Assembly (NCBI RefSeq): GCF_019443985.1
Contig: NZ_CP049303.1
Span: 806,001 to 870,000 of the forward strand
DNA: 64,000 nt
Reading direction: 5' to 3'
From: Liquorilactobacillus hordei DSM 19519
GTDB lineage: Bacteria; Bacillota; Bacilli; Lactobacillales; Lactobacillaceae
In this document: one piece after another, positions 45,148 through 52,904 of the stretch
How the letters are laid out: each line of letters starts with the position of its first letter
Position numbering within the stretch: the stretch's first letter is position 1
The notes under the pieces: generated by a model
The model's input: only the letters and a program-made list of their open reading frames with translations
Databases searched by the model: none
Told to the model about the DNA's origin: nothing
Made by a program: the position numbers and the translations under genes

Positions 45148-45205
45148 ACTCAGAATTTGTTGATAACCGGGTTAACTGATTATTTTCAGTTTCTGAGTTT
45201 TTTGG
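45148..45205 (+). terminator. terminator after 5S rRNA
   Basis: ACTCAGAA (45148-45155) pairs with TTCTGAGT (45191-45198), and a nested CAGTT/AACTG element lies in between, followed by T6. The two tRNA genes lie beyond it and need read-through or their own promoter. Confidence 0.7.
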
Positions 45206-45233
45206 TAGCAAAATCGATTGTGTTTTGCTAAAT

Positions 45234-45305
45234 GACCCGTTGGTCAAGTGGTTAAGACACCGCCCTTTCACGGCGGTAACATGGGTTCAAATCCCGTACG
45301 GGTCA
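45234..45305 (+). tRNA. tRNA-Glu (TTC)
   Basis: The cloverleaf is complete: acceptor GACCCGT/ACGGGTC, anticodon loop CTTTCAC with TTC, T arm GGGTTCAAATCCC. The 3' CCA is not encoded. Confidence 0.96.
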
Positions 45306-45315
45306 TCATAGAAAT

Positions 45316-45388
45316 GCCGGCTTAGCTCAGCTGGTAGAGCATCGGTATCGTAAACCGAGGGTCACAGGTTCAAATCCTGCAGCCGGCA
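45316..45388 (+). tRNA. tRNA-Thr (CGT)
   Basis: Acceptor GCCGGCT/AGCCGGC, anticodon loop ATCGTAA with CGT, T arm CAGGTTCAAATCCTG. No encoded CCA. It lies ten bases after tRNA-Glu, so both are probably one transcript. Confidence 0.95.
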
Positions 45389-45447
45389 TATATATTTTAA
45401 ATATCCCTAGCCGTTTTAAATGGGACGTGTAACATAAGTTGATAAAT

Positions 45448-45587
45448 TAAAGACTAATTCAATTGAAGTTATAGTATTTGGCTATAGATAGTTTAGAGTT
45501 AGCTGTGAATTTTGACTTATGGGACACATTTATATGGAATAATGAAAAGGCTAAGTCAAGTTAACTTTTGACCCAGCCTTTTTTTCT
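45448..45587 (+). repeat. intergenic repeat family, copy A, ending in a terminator
   Basis: The copy contains a TATAG/CTATA mini-hairpin, then GAATTTTGACTTATG, ACACATTTATATGGAATAA and a terminator hairpin (45549-45584, GGCT..GTCAA with TTGAC..AGCC, then T7). It follows the tRNA pair and would end their transcript. It aligns end to end with the complement of copy B. Confidence 0.75.
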
Positions 45588-45679
45588 GTGAATCTTAATC
45601 TACTTTTTTAATTTTATGTGTAATAATATTTTTTAGTTATAAAAGACAATTAATAGTAAAAATTAGGAGGAATTTATTA

Positions 45680-47149
45680 ATGGATAAAAAAGCGATGGAC
45701 GTGACATTCTTGGGACATCCGCGGGGCTTATCCACACTCTTTTTCACAGAAATGTGGGAAAGATTTAGCTATTATGGTATGAGAGCAATCTTACTTTATT
45801 ATATGTATTATGAGGTTAGTGCTGGAGGGCTTGGGTTCAGTAAACCACTTGCTTTATCTATAATGTCTATTTATGGCTCATTAGTGTACCTTTCTAGTGT
45901 TATAGGAGGATTTGTCAGTGACAGAATCTGGGGGAGTCGTAGAACAGTATTTGTGGGCGGTATTTTAATAATGTTAGGCCATATAGTGTTGGCCACTCCA
46001 TTTGGAAAATTAGCACTTTTTATTTCAATTGCTTTAATTGTTATAGGAACTGGTCTTTTAAAACCAAATGTTTCAGAAATGGTCGGCGGTTTATATAAAC
46101 AAGATGATCCAAGAAGGGATACAGGGTTTAATATTTTTGTTTTTGGTATTAATGCAGGTGCATTCATTGCTCCTATTGTTGTGGGATATTTAGGTCAAAA
46201 AGTTAATTTTCATTTAGGTTTCTCACTTGCTGCAATTGGAATGTTAATCGGTTTAATTCAATACTATTTTGATGGTAATAAATATTTATCAAAGGATAGT
46301 TTATATCCAAATGATCCGATTGATCCCAGTGAACTACAGGCGATTATTAAGAAAGTAATTCTTTTTGTTATTGTAATTGCTTTGATTTTAACTATTATGT
46401 CTTTATTTAATTTTCTAACAATTAGTAACATAATTCTGTTGATAACTGTTATTGCGGTATTGATTCCAATTTATTATTTTATAATAATGTTGAGTAGTAG
46501 AAAGATAACTAAAGTTGAAAAATCACGTGTATGGGCATATGTTCCATTGTTTATTGCTAGTATTTTGTTTTGGTCAATTGAGGAACAAGGTGCAGTGGTA
46601 TTAGCAATATTTGCTAACGAACAAACACGCTTAGAAATCTGGGGTCACACTTTTCCATCTAGTTGGTTTCAAAGTATGAATCCGTTATTCATCATGATAT
46701 ATGCTCCAATCTTTGCAATAATTTGGACTGTTCTAGGGAAAAAACAACCTTCTTCCCCTGCAAAATTTTCTTATGGTCTTTTTTTTGCTGGAGTATCATT
46801 TCTTTGGATGATGTTCCCAGGAGCCCTATTTGGTACTGATACAAAAGTTGGACCGTTATGGTTGATAATGAGTTGGGCTTTGGTAATAGTTGGCGAAATG
46901 CTTGTCTCTCCGATTGGTCTCTCTGCAACAACCAAATTAGCTCCAAAGGCATTTGAGTCGCAAATGATGAGCATGTGGTTCATCAGTGATGCGGTTGCAC
47001 AGGCTTTTAATTCACAACTAGTTAGATTTTATAATGCCCAAAATGAAATTGTTTATTTTGGAGTAGTTGGTGGTGTTACGATTCTCTTTGGCATTATATT
47101 ATTGATCTTCTCTTCTAAAATAAAAAAATTGATGAGAGGTATTGAATAA
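45680..47149 (+). CDS. dtpT: di-/tripeptide:proton symporter (POT family)
   Basis: This 489-residue major-facilitator protein of the POT/PTR family imports di- and tripeptides with protons, which suits a proteolytic, amino-acid-auxotrophic lactic acid bacterium. The ExxER motif lies in TEMWERFSYYGMRA near residue 25. About 14 hydrophobic segments follow, with the PTR2 signature around FNIFVFGINAGAFIAPIVVGYLG and WSIEEQGAV in the middle. AGGAGG precedes the ATG. It stands alone between repeat copy A and the tRNA-Tyr promoter. Confidence 0.95.
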   Translation: MDKKAMDVTFLGHPRGLSTLFFTEMWERFSYYGMRAILLYYMYYEVSAGGLGFSKPLALSIMSIYGSLVYLSSVIGGFVSDRIWGSRRTVFVGGILIMLGHIVLATPFGKLALFISIALIVIGTGLLKPNVSEMVGGLYKQDDPRRDTGFNIFVFGINAGAFIAPIVVGYLGQKVNFHLGFSLAAIGMLIGLIQYYFDGNKYLSKDSLYPNDPIDPSELQAIIKKVILFVIVIALILTIMSLFNFLTISNIILLITVIAVLIPIYYFIIMLSSRKITKVEKSRVWAYVPLFIASILFWSIEEQGAVVLAIFANEQTRLEIWGHTFPSSWFQSMNPLFIMIYAPIFAIIWTVLGKKQPSSPAKFSYGLFFAGVSFLWMMFPGALFGTDTKVGPLWLIMSWALVIVGEMLVSPIGLSATTKLAPKAFESQMMSMWFISDAVAQAFNSQLVRFYNAQNEIVYFGVVGGVTILFGIILLIFSSKIKKLMRGIE

Positions 47150-47163
47150 AAATAAAAAAACAC

Positions 47164-47192
47164 TTGCATAAAGTAGTGAAAGATAGTATTAT
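47164..47192 (+). promoter_or_regulatory. promoter for tRNA-Tyr and tRNA-Gln
   Basis: TTGCAT, a 17-base spacer and TATTAT, about 30 bases before tRNA-Tyr. Confidence 0.75.
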
Positions 47193-47224
47193 TATTAGGT
47201 CGGATATGATGACAATGATGTTGT

Positions 47225-47310
47225 GGAAGGGTAGCGAAGTCTGGCTAAACGCGGCGGACTGTAAATCCGCTCCTTCGGGTTCGGTGGTTCGAATCCACTC
47301 CCTTCCACCA
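47225..47310 (+). tRNA. tRNA-Tyr (GTA)
   Basis: A class II tRNA with a long variable arm (TCCTTCGGGTTC). Acceptor GGAAGGG/CCCTTCC, anticodon GTA, and an encoded CCA end. Confidence 0.96.
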
Positions 47311-47313
47311 TAT

Positions 47314-47385
47314 TGGGCTATAGCCAAGCGGTAAGGCAACGGGTTTTGATCCCGTGACGCGCTGGTTCGAATCCAGCTAGCCCAA
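47314..47385 (+). tRNA. tRNA-Gln (TTG)
   Basis: Acceptor TGGGCTA/TAGCCCA, anticodon loop TTTTGAT with TTG, T arm CTGGTTCGAATCCAG. The CCA end is not encoded. It lies three bases after tRNA-Tyr. Confidence 0.95.
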
Positions 47386-47399
47386 TCAAGATAACTAGA

Positions 47400-47433
47400 A
47401 AGGACGAAATAATTTTGTTTCGTTCTTTTTTTG
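47400..47433 (+). terminator. terminator of the tRNA-Tyr/Gln transcript
   Basis: AAGGACGAAA (47400-47409) pairs with TTTCGTTCTT (47418-47427), then T residues. Confidence 0.85.
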
Positions 47434-47474
47434 TCTGTTTTTATTTTGTCTCAACAAAGATAGAGCGAGAACGA

Positions 47475-47524
47475 TTGACTTTTTAATTAAAAATGATACA
47501 TTCAGTACATTGGTATATATCATT
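47475..47524 (+). promoter_or_regulatory. proC-nagA-nagR promoter with NagR-like operator
   Basis: TTGACT (47475-47480), a 16-base spacer and TACATT (47497-47502) are followed at the start site by ATTGGTATATATCATT (47509-47524). That 16-mer resembles the ATTGGTATAGA-type sites bound by NagR/YvoA of the GntR-HutC family, whose gene is third in this operon. Confidence 0.6.
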
Positions 47525-47545
47525 TTGGATAGTGGAGGTTGACAA

Positions 47546-48346
47546 ATGAAAATTGGATTTATAGGTGTTGGGAATATGGCTAAGTCAATTATTGCGGGAT
47601 GGTTGGCAAAAAAGACTTTTAGACCTGAGGATATTCTTGTACATAGTGCACATCGAAATAATTATGAAAAGTATGCAAAAGAAACGGGGGTTACTGCGTG
47701 TGACAGTAACACTGTTTTGGCTCAGGAAGCAGATATTATTTTATTGGCTGTAAAACCTTTCGTTTTAGCTAGCATAATTGATGAAATAAGTGATGTAATG
47801 AATGAAAATAAACTTATTATTTCGATGGCTAGTGGTGTTTCTTTAGCAGAAATAGAGTCACAGTTTAAAGATAAGAAAATTCCGATAATTAGAATTATGC
47901 CGAATGTAAATGTTGAAATCAATGAAGGAATGACAGCCTTTGTTAGAAATAGTTCTGTGACGGATATTGCTTATGAGCAGGCTAAAAGCTTATTTGATAG
48001 TTTGGGTCGAACATTGGAAATTCCGGAAAAGGATTTTAGTATTTTTGTGGCATTGGCAGGAAGTTCCCCCGCCTACATTTATTATTTTATAGATGCGATG
48101 GCTCGTTCTGGGGTTAAGTATGGTCTGACCAAGAAACAAGCAACAGAAATATCTGCACAGGCTGTTTTAGGAAGTGCACAAAAAGTTTTAGCAACAACAA
48201 AATCACCCATGGATATGGTTGATGATGTGTGCTCACCAGGAGGTACAACAATTGCAGGATTATTGGCGATGGAGGAAGCAGGTTTTATGACCGCAGTGGT
48301 CAAGGGGATAGATGCAACGGTTTTGAAGGATCAAGCGACTCATTGA
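47546..48346 (+). CDS. proC: pyrroline-5-carboxylate reductase
   Basis: ProC makes proline from pyrroline-5-carboxylate with NAD(P)H. The Rossmann motif GFIGVGNMAKSII opens the protein, VKP at about residue 71 follows, and the C-terminal signature VDDVCSPGGTTIAGL contains the substrate loop. The length is 266 residues. GTGGAGG precedes the ATG. nagA follows after 18 bases; a proline gene heading an amino-sugar operon is unusual in function but is probably only shared transcription. Confidence 0.95.
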   Translation: MKIGFIGVGNMAKSIIAGWLAKKTFRPEDILVHSAHRNNYEKYAKETGVTACDSNTVLAQEADIILLAVKPFVLASIIDEISDVMNENKLIISMASGVSLAEIESQFKDKKIPIIRIMPNVNVEINEGMTAFVRNSSVTDIAYEQAKSLFDSLGRTLEIPEKDFSIFVALAGSSPAYIYYFIDAMARSGVKYGLTKKQATEISAQAVLGSAQKVLATTKSPMDMVDDVCSPGGTTIAGLLAMEEAGFMTAVVKGIDATVLKDQATH

Positions 48347-48364
48347 AAAGGAGACGAAAAGATT

Positions 48365-49501
48365 ATGACAAAGGTTTTGAAACATGCTGATATTTTTACT
48401 GGCATAGAAGAGATCAAGGATGGATATCTTCGTTTTTCTGACAAGATTGAAGCTATAGGCTCAATGGCACAATTTGTCGCTGAGGAAAACGACACGGAAG
48501 TAATTGATCTCGAGGGGAAAATAATTATTCCTGGTTTCATTGATGTTCATAGCCACGGTGGGTATAGTTTTGATGCGATGGATGGAAATCCTGCCCAAAT
48601 AGATGAAATGGTAACAGACATGATTCACGAGGGTATTACGAGTTATTTTGCTACAACAATGACACAATCACATGAGAATATAGCTAAGGCTATGGTGGGC
48701 ATTAGAGAAGCTGCTAGGACAAATCATGTGATTCAAGGCATCCATCTGGAAGGTCCGTTTATTTCACCTGTTTTCAAAGGTGCGCAGCCAGAAAAATATA
48801 TTCAGGCACCAGATGTTGAATTATTTAACCATTGGAATGAGCTCTCAGGTCATTTAGTAAAATTAGTTACTTTTGCTCCTGAACATGAAACTTCAGCGCA
48901 GTTTGAAAACTATTGCTTGAAAAATGGAATTGTCCCATCAATCGGACATAGTAATGCTTTAAGGGAGCAACTTAAACATTCAAAAGCAAGTCACGTTACA
49001 CACTTATATAACGCACAGCGTGAGTTTAAGCACCGCCAACCAGGTGTAACAGGGCATGCATTGCTTGAAGATAATATCTATTGTGAAATTATTGCTGATG
49101 GATTTCACGTTGTTCCAGATATGATCAAGTTGGCATATGAAATAAAGGGACCAAAACGTATGGAACTAGTTACTGATTCGATGAGAGCAAAAGGAATGCC
49201 AGAAGGAACATCTGAACTCGGAGGACAGAAGGTTATTGTCAAAGATCGACAAGCACGATTAGAATCTGGGAATTTAGCAGGTTCAGTATTGCAATTCCAA
49301 GAAGCATTCCGTAATATTATTGCGTATACTGGTTGTGGAATTAAAGACGCGGTCTTAATGTCATCTGTCAATCAAGCACGAGAATTTGGCTTGACTGCCA
49401 AAGGAACTCTTGAAGTTGGCAAAGATGCTGATTTGAATATTTTAACTGATAAATTAAATTTGGTAGAGACCTATAGTTATGGTAACTGCTACAAAAATTA
49501 A
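48365..49501 (+). CDS. nagA: N-acetylglucosamine-6-phosphate deacetylase
   Basis: NagA removes acetate from GlcNAc-6-P to give GlcN-6-P, a branch point between wall recycling and glycolysis. The amidohydrolase metal site is seen in IDVHSHGG (about 61-68), HLEGPF with the metal Glu, IGHSNA and THLYNAQR with the metal His residues, and the catalytic Asp in LVTDSM. At 378 residues it is full length. AAGGAGACG precedes the ATG. The regulator gene nagR follows directly. Confidence 0.95.
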   Translation: MTKVLKHADIFTGIEEIKDGYLRFSDKIEAIGSMAQFVAEENDTEVIDLEGKIIIPGFIDVHSHGGYSFDAMDGNPAQIDEMVTDMIHEGITSYFATTMTQSHENIAKAMVGIREAARTNHVIQGIHLEGPFISPVFKGAQPEKYIQAPDVELFNHWNELSGHLVKLVTFAPEHETSAQFENYCLKNGIVPSIGHSNALREQLKHSKASHVTHLYNAQREFKHRQPGVTGHALLEDNIYCEIIADGFHVVPDMIKLAYEIKGPKRMELVTDSMRAKGMPEGTSELGGQKVIVKDRQARLESGNLAGSVLQFQEAFRNIIAYTGCGIKDAVLMSSVNQAREFGLTAKGTLEVGKDADLNILTDKLNLVETYSYGNCYKN

Positions 49502-49521
49502 ACATGAAAGAGGGAGTACTA

Positions 49522-50223
49522 ATGGCATCACCTATTTATATTCAGATTCACAATGAAATTAAGCGTTCAATTGAGTCTGGGAGGTGGAGTGTAGGTGAGC
49601 GCATTCCCTCGGAACGTGAAATGGCTGTAACTTTTGGTGTTAGTCGAATGACATTACGACAAGCAGTGAAAACTCTAGTTGATGAGGGTATTCTTGAGAG
49701 ACACGTTGGTTCAGGAACGTTTGTTGCTAGGCAAAAAGTTCAAGAGAAGATGTCATCAGGTGTAACTAGTTTTTCTGAATTAATGAGAGCACAAGGGAAA
49801 GCGCCCTCTAGTAAAACAATCTCTTATCATATTGCAACCCCATCTTTGAGTGAAATGGAGAAGTTAAACTTGATGGAAAAGGAACTGGTTCTTAGAATGG
49901 AGAGAATCAGATATGCTGATGAGATGCCCATCTGTTTTGAAATTGCTACAATCCCTGAAAAATTGATAAGGGAATATAGTAAAGAGGAAGTTACAAGCTC
50001 TTTATACCACGCACTCGAAGAGAGTGGTCATATAATTGGTCATGCACAGCAGACAGTTTCAGCAATGTTGGCTTCAGAACAAATCGCTGAGTATTTAGGA
50101 ATTCGCAGAGGAGACGCGATTTTACGTTTACGTCAACTTACCAATTTGGAAGACGGGCAGCCATTTGAATATGTTAGAACTCAATATGTGGGGGAAAGAT
50201 TCGAATTTTATTTAGAAAAATAA
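49522..50223 (+). CDS. nagR: GntR/HutC-family repressor of amino-sugar genes
   Basis: NagR (YvoA) represses GlcNAc genes and is released by amino-sugar phosphates. The N-terminal winged helix holds SGRWSVGERIPSEREMA and VSRMTLRQAV; the C-terminal UTRA ligand domain runs from about residue 90. AGAGGGAG serves the ATG at 49522; the ATG at 49504 has no ribosome binding site. The protein is 233 residues. It probably binds the operator at the proC promoter and so controls its own operon. Confidence 0.92.
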   Translation: MASPIYIQIHNEIKRSIESGRWSVGERIPSEREMAVTFGVSRMTLRQAVKTLVDEGILERHVGSGTFVARQKVQEKMSSGVTSFSELMRAQGKAPSSKTISYHIATPSLSEMEKLNLMEKELVLRMERIRYADEMPICFEIATIPEKLIREYSKEEVTSSLYHALEESGHIIGHAQQTVSAMLASEQIAEYLGIRRGDAILRLRQLTNLEDGQPFEYVRTQYVGERFEFYLEK

Positions 50224-50252
50224 GATTAACATTTATATTCGAAGAATCTAAA

Positions 50253-50402
50253 AAGGAGGAGCTGGGTCAAAAGTAAAATTTTGATTCAGTTCCTCTATTT
50301 ATTCCGTATAAACGTGTTTCATAAGTCAAAATTCTCCGTCTAACTTCGAATTACTCATAGCAAAGTATTCGCTATGTTCGTAATTTCGAGTTAGTACTCA
50401 AA
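50253..50402 (-). repeat. intergenic repeat family, copy B, with terminator
   Basis: Read on the minus strand: a long cruciform (CTAAC-CGAAATTAC paired with GTAATTCGAAGTTAG around ATAGC/GCTAT), then GAATTTTGACTTATG, ACACGTTTATACGGAATAAATAG, and a hairpin of the CTG-GTCAAAA / TTTTGA-CAG type. On the plus strand the hairpin (50255-50294) can end the nagR transcript. Confidence 0.75.
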
Positions 50403-50447
50403 TTTTCCCGACTTTGTACTGCCTTAAAAAAGTTGGACATGTTTGTT

Positions 50448-51290
50448 TTAATTATTAGTTAGATACTGTTTACGATATTCGACTGGAGTTAATCCGTGAC
50501 GCTTAAGTGAAATTCGCTGGTTATTATACCAAGCAACATAATGTTCCACTAATGTACTTAGTTCACTGAGCGAAGTAACCTTAATGCGCCTTAAACATTC
50601 ACGTTTAAGCATACTGAAAAAGCTCTCAACTGGGGCATTGTCTAAACAATTTCCCTTACGAGACATGCTTTGAATGAAATGATGATGTCTTAGTTTAGCT
50701 TGATAATTGGTCATTTGATATTGCCATCCTTGATCAGAGTGTAGAATTGGTTTAGTTGTTGCGGGAATCTTTTTAATGACTGTCTCAAGGGTTTGATCGA
50801 TTAAAACACGATTGGGTGTTGAACTAACTTTAGCGGCTAAAACTTCATTACTAGCCTCATCAATAACTGTCGAAATATAACCCCATTTTCCACACGTAAG
50901 TTTAAACTGACTGACGTCAGTATGCAAAACAGTATATGGTTTATGGGCCTTGAATTGTTGCTTGAGCAAGTTAGGTACCACCTGTCCAACATGACCATGA
51001 TATGAGTTGTACCGACCAGAATGTTTTGAAAAAAGAGTAACTTTCAGACCCATAGAAAACATAATTTTACGAACAGTTTCTAGACAAAGTTTAACATGAT
51101 GCTGTTTTAAAACAAATCTCATGCGACGATAACCATAAGTTTGATGAGAGCGGGCAAATTCTTGCCGAATAATTTGTTTAACCTGACGATATTTATCAGG
51201 CCGGTTTAGACAAGCTAAATGATAGTAATACGTCGAACGCGCAAGTCCCGCAACTTTTAAGAGCGTAATAAAGGGATAATCACGCCGCAA
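50448..51290 (-). CDS. IS3-family transposase OrfB (type 2)
   Basis: An HTH_21-like N-terminus is followed by the integrase core with Asp in LHTDVSQFK, Asp in LHSDQGWQYQ and Glu in NAPVESFFSMLK. It has 280 residues from a TTG at 51290. No ribosome binding site of note precedes it, while its frame is open upstream to the A-rich end of orfA in the -1 register, so an OrfAB frameshift product is the likely active form. All catalytic residues are present. Confidence 0.88.
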   Translation of the reverse strand: MRRDYPFITLLKVAGLARSTYYYHLACLNRPDKYRQVKQIIRQEFARSHQTYGYRRMRFVLKQHHVKLCLETVRKIMFSMGLKVTLFSKHSGRYNSYHGHVGQVVPNLLKQQFKAHKPYTVLHTDVSQFKLTCGKWGYISTVIDEASNEVLAAKVSSTPNRVLIDQTLETVIKKIPATTKPILHSDQGWQYQMTNYQAKLRHHHFIQSMSRKGNCLDNAPVESFFSMLKRECLRRIKVTSLSELSTLVEHYVAWYNNQRISLKRHGLTPVEYRKQYLTNN

Positions 51291-51316
51291 TTCGTTAATT
51301 GTTTTAACTTTTAGTG

Positions 51317-51835
51317 CTATTTTTTGTTTCGAATTACGGCATCCAATTTTTTTAGATAAACATTCTCAATTTTAGTATAGGAAAGTTCCTGTTCTAAATG
51401 TCTGATTTGTTTTTGTTGTCTCTCTATTAACTGTTGTTCGGTCTTTTTCTTGGATGTTTCTTTCTTTTTCTTAACCATCTTGGGTCGTCCTATCTTAGAT
51501 GAAATTACGGCTTTAATTCCAAATTGCCGCATTAATTTAAGCCAATTATAAACGACTGTGTGGCTGATATTAAAGTGGATGGCTGTTTTTTGAATACTGG
51601 TAGAATGGTTCAAGTAATATGTAATAACCGCTACCTTGAAATCATTAGAATAGTGCCGGCGTTTAAGCTGTTTAAGTCCGGTAGGACCAAAAGCTTTATA
51701 ACGCGACACCCAAATTACTAATGGAGTATCACTCGGCATCTTATATTTCAGACACAGTGTGTGGAGTGAATTTTCACCATTTAAATATTCTTTAACTACT
51801 TTCAACTTAAAGCTGTAGGTATAATTACGTGTCAA
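51317..51835 (-). CDS. IS3-family transposase OrfA (type 2)
   Basis: The protein has two helix-turn-helix segments (ENSLHTLCLKYKM and SIQKTAIHFNISHTVVYNWL) and a C-terminal Lys/Gln-rich coiled coil. The open frame runs out to 51883, but GGAGGTG on the minus strand points to the TTG at 51835 (LTRNYTYSF), giving 172 residues. It supplies DNA binding and, by frameshift, the N-terminal part of the transposase. Confidence 0.82.
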   Translation of the reverse strand: MTRNYTYSFKLKVVKEYLNGENSLHTLCLKYKMPSDTPLVIWVSRYKAFGPTGLKQLKRRHYSNDFKVAVITYYLNHSTSIQKTAIHFNISHTVVYNWLKLMRQFGIKAVISSKIGRPKMVKKKKETSKKKTEQQLIERQQKQIRHLEQELSYTKIENVYLKKLDAVIRNKK

Positions 51836-51885
51836 AAAAGCACCTCCAAAACTTGATTTACATGTCCAAGTTTTGTAAGGCACTT

Positions 51886-51950
51886 CACTTATGTCACACT
51901 CCCTCTTTATCTTGTATAAACGTGTGACGTAATTCGGAATTTCTCAATTT
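51886..51950 (-). repeat. intergenic repeat family, copy E (partial)
   Basis: GTATAAACGTGT and GGAATTTCTC correspond to the core of copy B in the same orientation. An inverted pair TTATGTCACAC / GTGTGACGTAA frames it. Confidence 0.55.
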
Positions 51951-51983
51951 TTGTTATTATTGTTGTATTTGAGAATTGTTAAA

Positions 51984-52724
51984 TTAAGCTTTAAGTAACC
52001 CAAATTTTTTCAGATAAATCATGATTAAGTATTTGGGTAAAGCAAGCATTCGCCAGAACCTAGATGGTTCCTGAAATAAGCGATATAACCACTCAATATG
52101 ATGTTTTTGCCAAAAAATTGGGGCACGTTTGACAGTTCCCGCTAGGACGTCAAAACTTCCACCAACACCCATCCAAATTGCAGGGGTAAGTTGTCGATAC
52201 TTAGCAATGAAAAATTCTTGTTTGGGGAAACCTAATGCAACAAAAACGAAGTCGGGTTGACTGTCTTTGATTTCTGTTGCAATTTCTTGGTCATTTGTAA
52301 AATAACCATCATGGTATCCTGCAATTTTCAAAGTTGGATAATCATGATGAATTTTGTTAATTGTTTTTTTGATTGTTTCAGGTTTAGCACCTAAGAAATA
52401 AACACTTTTTTGTTCTTTGTTAGCAAATTTCAATAAAGAACCAAGTGTGTCAAAACCTGTTACTCTTTCGGGCAGAGGAGTTTTTAGGATTTTGGCTCCC
52501 TTAATAATTCCAATGCCATCAGCAGTTGTATAGTCAGCTAATTTGAGTACTGCTAGGTATTCTGGATGATCGCGGGCATACAAAACAATTTCAGGATTAG
52601 CTGTAATTACGAAACGGTTTGAATGATTTTGATTATCCAGTTTCAATTGTTCTAATAGTTCGTTATTTGTAATTTTGGTAAAATCGACACCCAAAACATT
52701 GACCTGTTCATATTTGTTTAACAT
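51984..52724 (-). CDS. tagA: WecG/TagA/CpsF-family glycosyltransferase
   Basis: TagA adds N-acetylmannosamine to undecaprenyl-PP-GlcNAc, making the linkage unit of wall teichoic acid at the inner face of the membrane. The GT26 pattern is clear: ANPEIVLYAR, TTADGIGIIKGAKIL near residue 70, FLGAKPE, FVALGFPKQEFFI and WMGVGGSFDVLAG. On the minus strand AAGAGG lies inside the longer frame, so the start is ATG 52724 (246 residues). It is divergent from pncB and stands alone. Confidence 0.9.
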   Translation of the reverse strand: MLNKYEQVNVLGVDFTKITNNELLEQLKLDNQNHSNRFVITANPEIVLYARDHPEYLAVLKLADYTTADGIGIIKGAKILKTPLPERVTGFDTLGSLLKFANKEQKSVYFLGAKPETIKKTINKIHHDYPTLKIAGYHDGYFTNDQEIATEIKDSQPDFVFVALGFPKQEFFIAKYRQLTPAIWMGVGGSFDVLAGTVKRAPIFWQKHHIEWLYRLFQEPSRFWRMLALPKYLIMIYLKKFGLLKA

Positions 52725-52818
52725 AAAATACCTCTTTTTCAAAAAGACTAGCCATAGTATAACAGAAATGACGAGATTATGAAAAAGTGTTATTATAGTT
52801 CAATAGGCATTGCATAAA

Positions 52819-52832
52819 TGGAAAGCGTTACA
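52819..52832 (+). promoter_or_regulatory. weak cre-like site upstream of pncB
   Basis: TGGAAAGCGTTACA has the AAAGCGTT core of catabolite-responsive elements but does not fit the full 14-base consensus in register. It lies in the divergent tagA/pncB control region. Confidence 0.25.
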
Positions 52833-52904
52833 GCTTTTATTTTTTGTGTAAATGTGATTATAAATAAATAATATTACTCAGTTTAGCTGAGAAGAGGTAA
52901 AAAA

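Larger units (their letters stand above)
50420..51882 (-). mobile_element. IS3-family insertion sequence (type 2)
   Basis: The element is 1463 bp with imperfect inverted ends: TGCCTTAAAAAAGTTGGACATG at the left and the complement of a closely similar sequence at the right. No direct target repeat is visible. It carries orfA and orfB on the minus strand. Its proteins differ clearly from the first IS3 element, so it is a different IS. It lies between repeat copies B and E. Confidence 0.88.

Noticed and set aside
50417..51885. Target duplication around the second IS3 element
   Set aside because: Left TAC and right CTT do not match in any tested register; no direct repeat can be claimed.
52819..52832. 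Full catabolite-responsive element before pncB
   Set aside because: The core AAAGCGTT is present but the outer positions are out of register; kept only as a weak feature.
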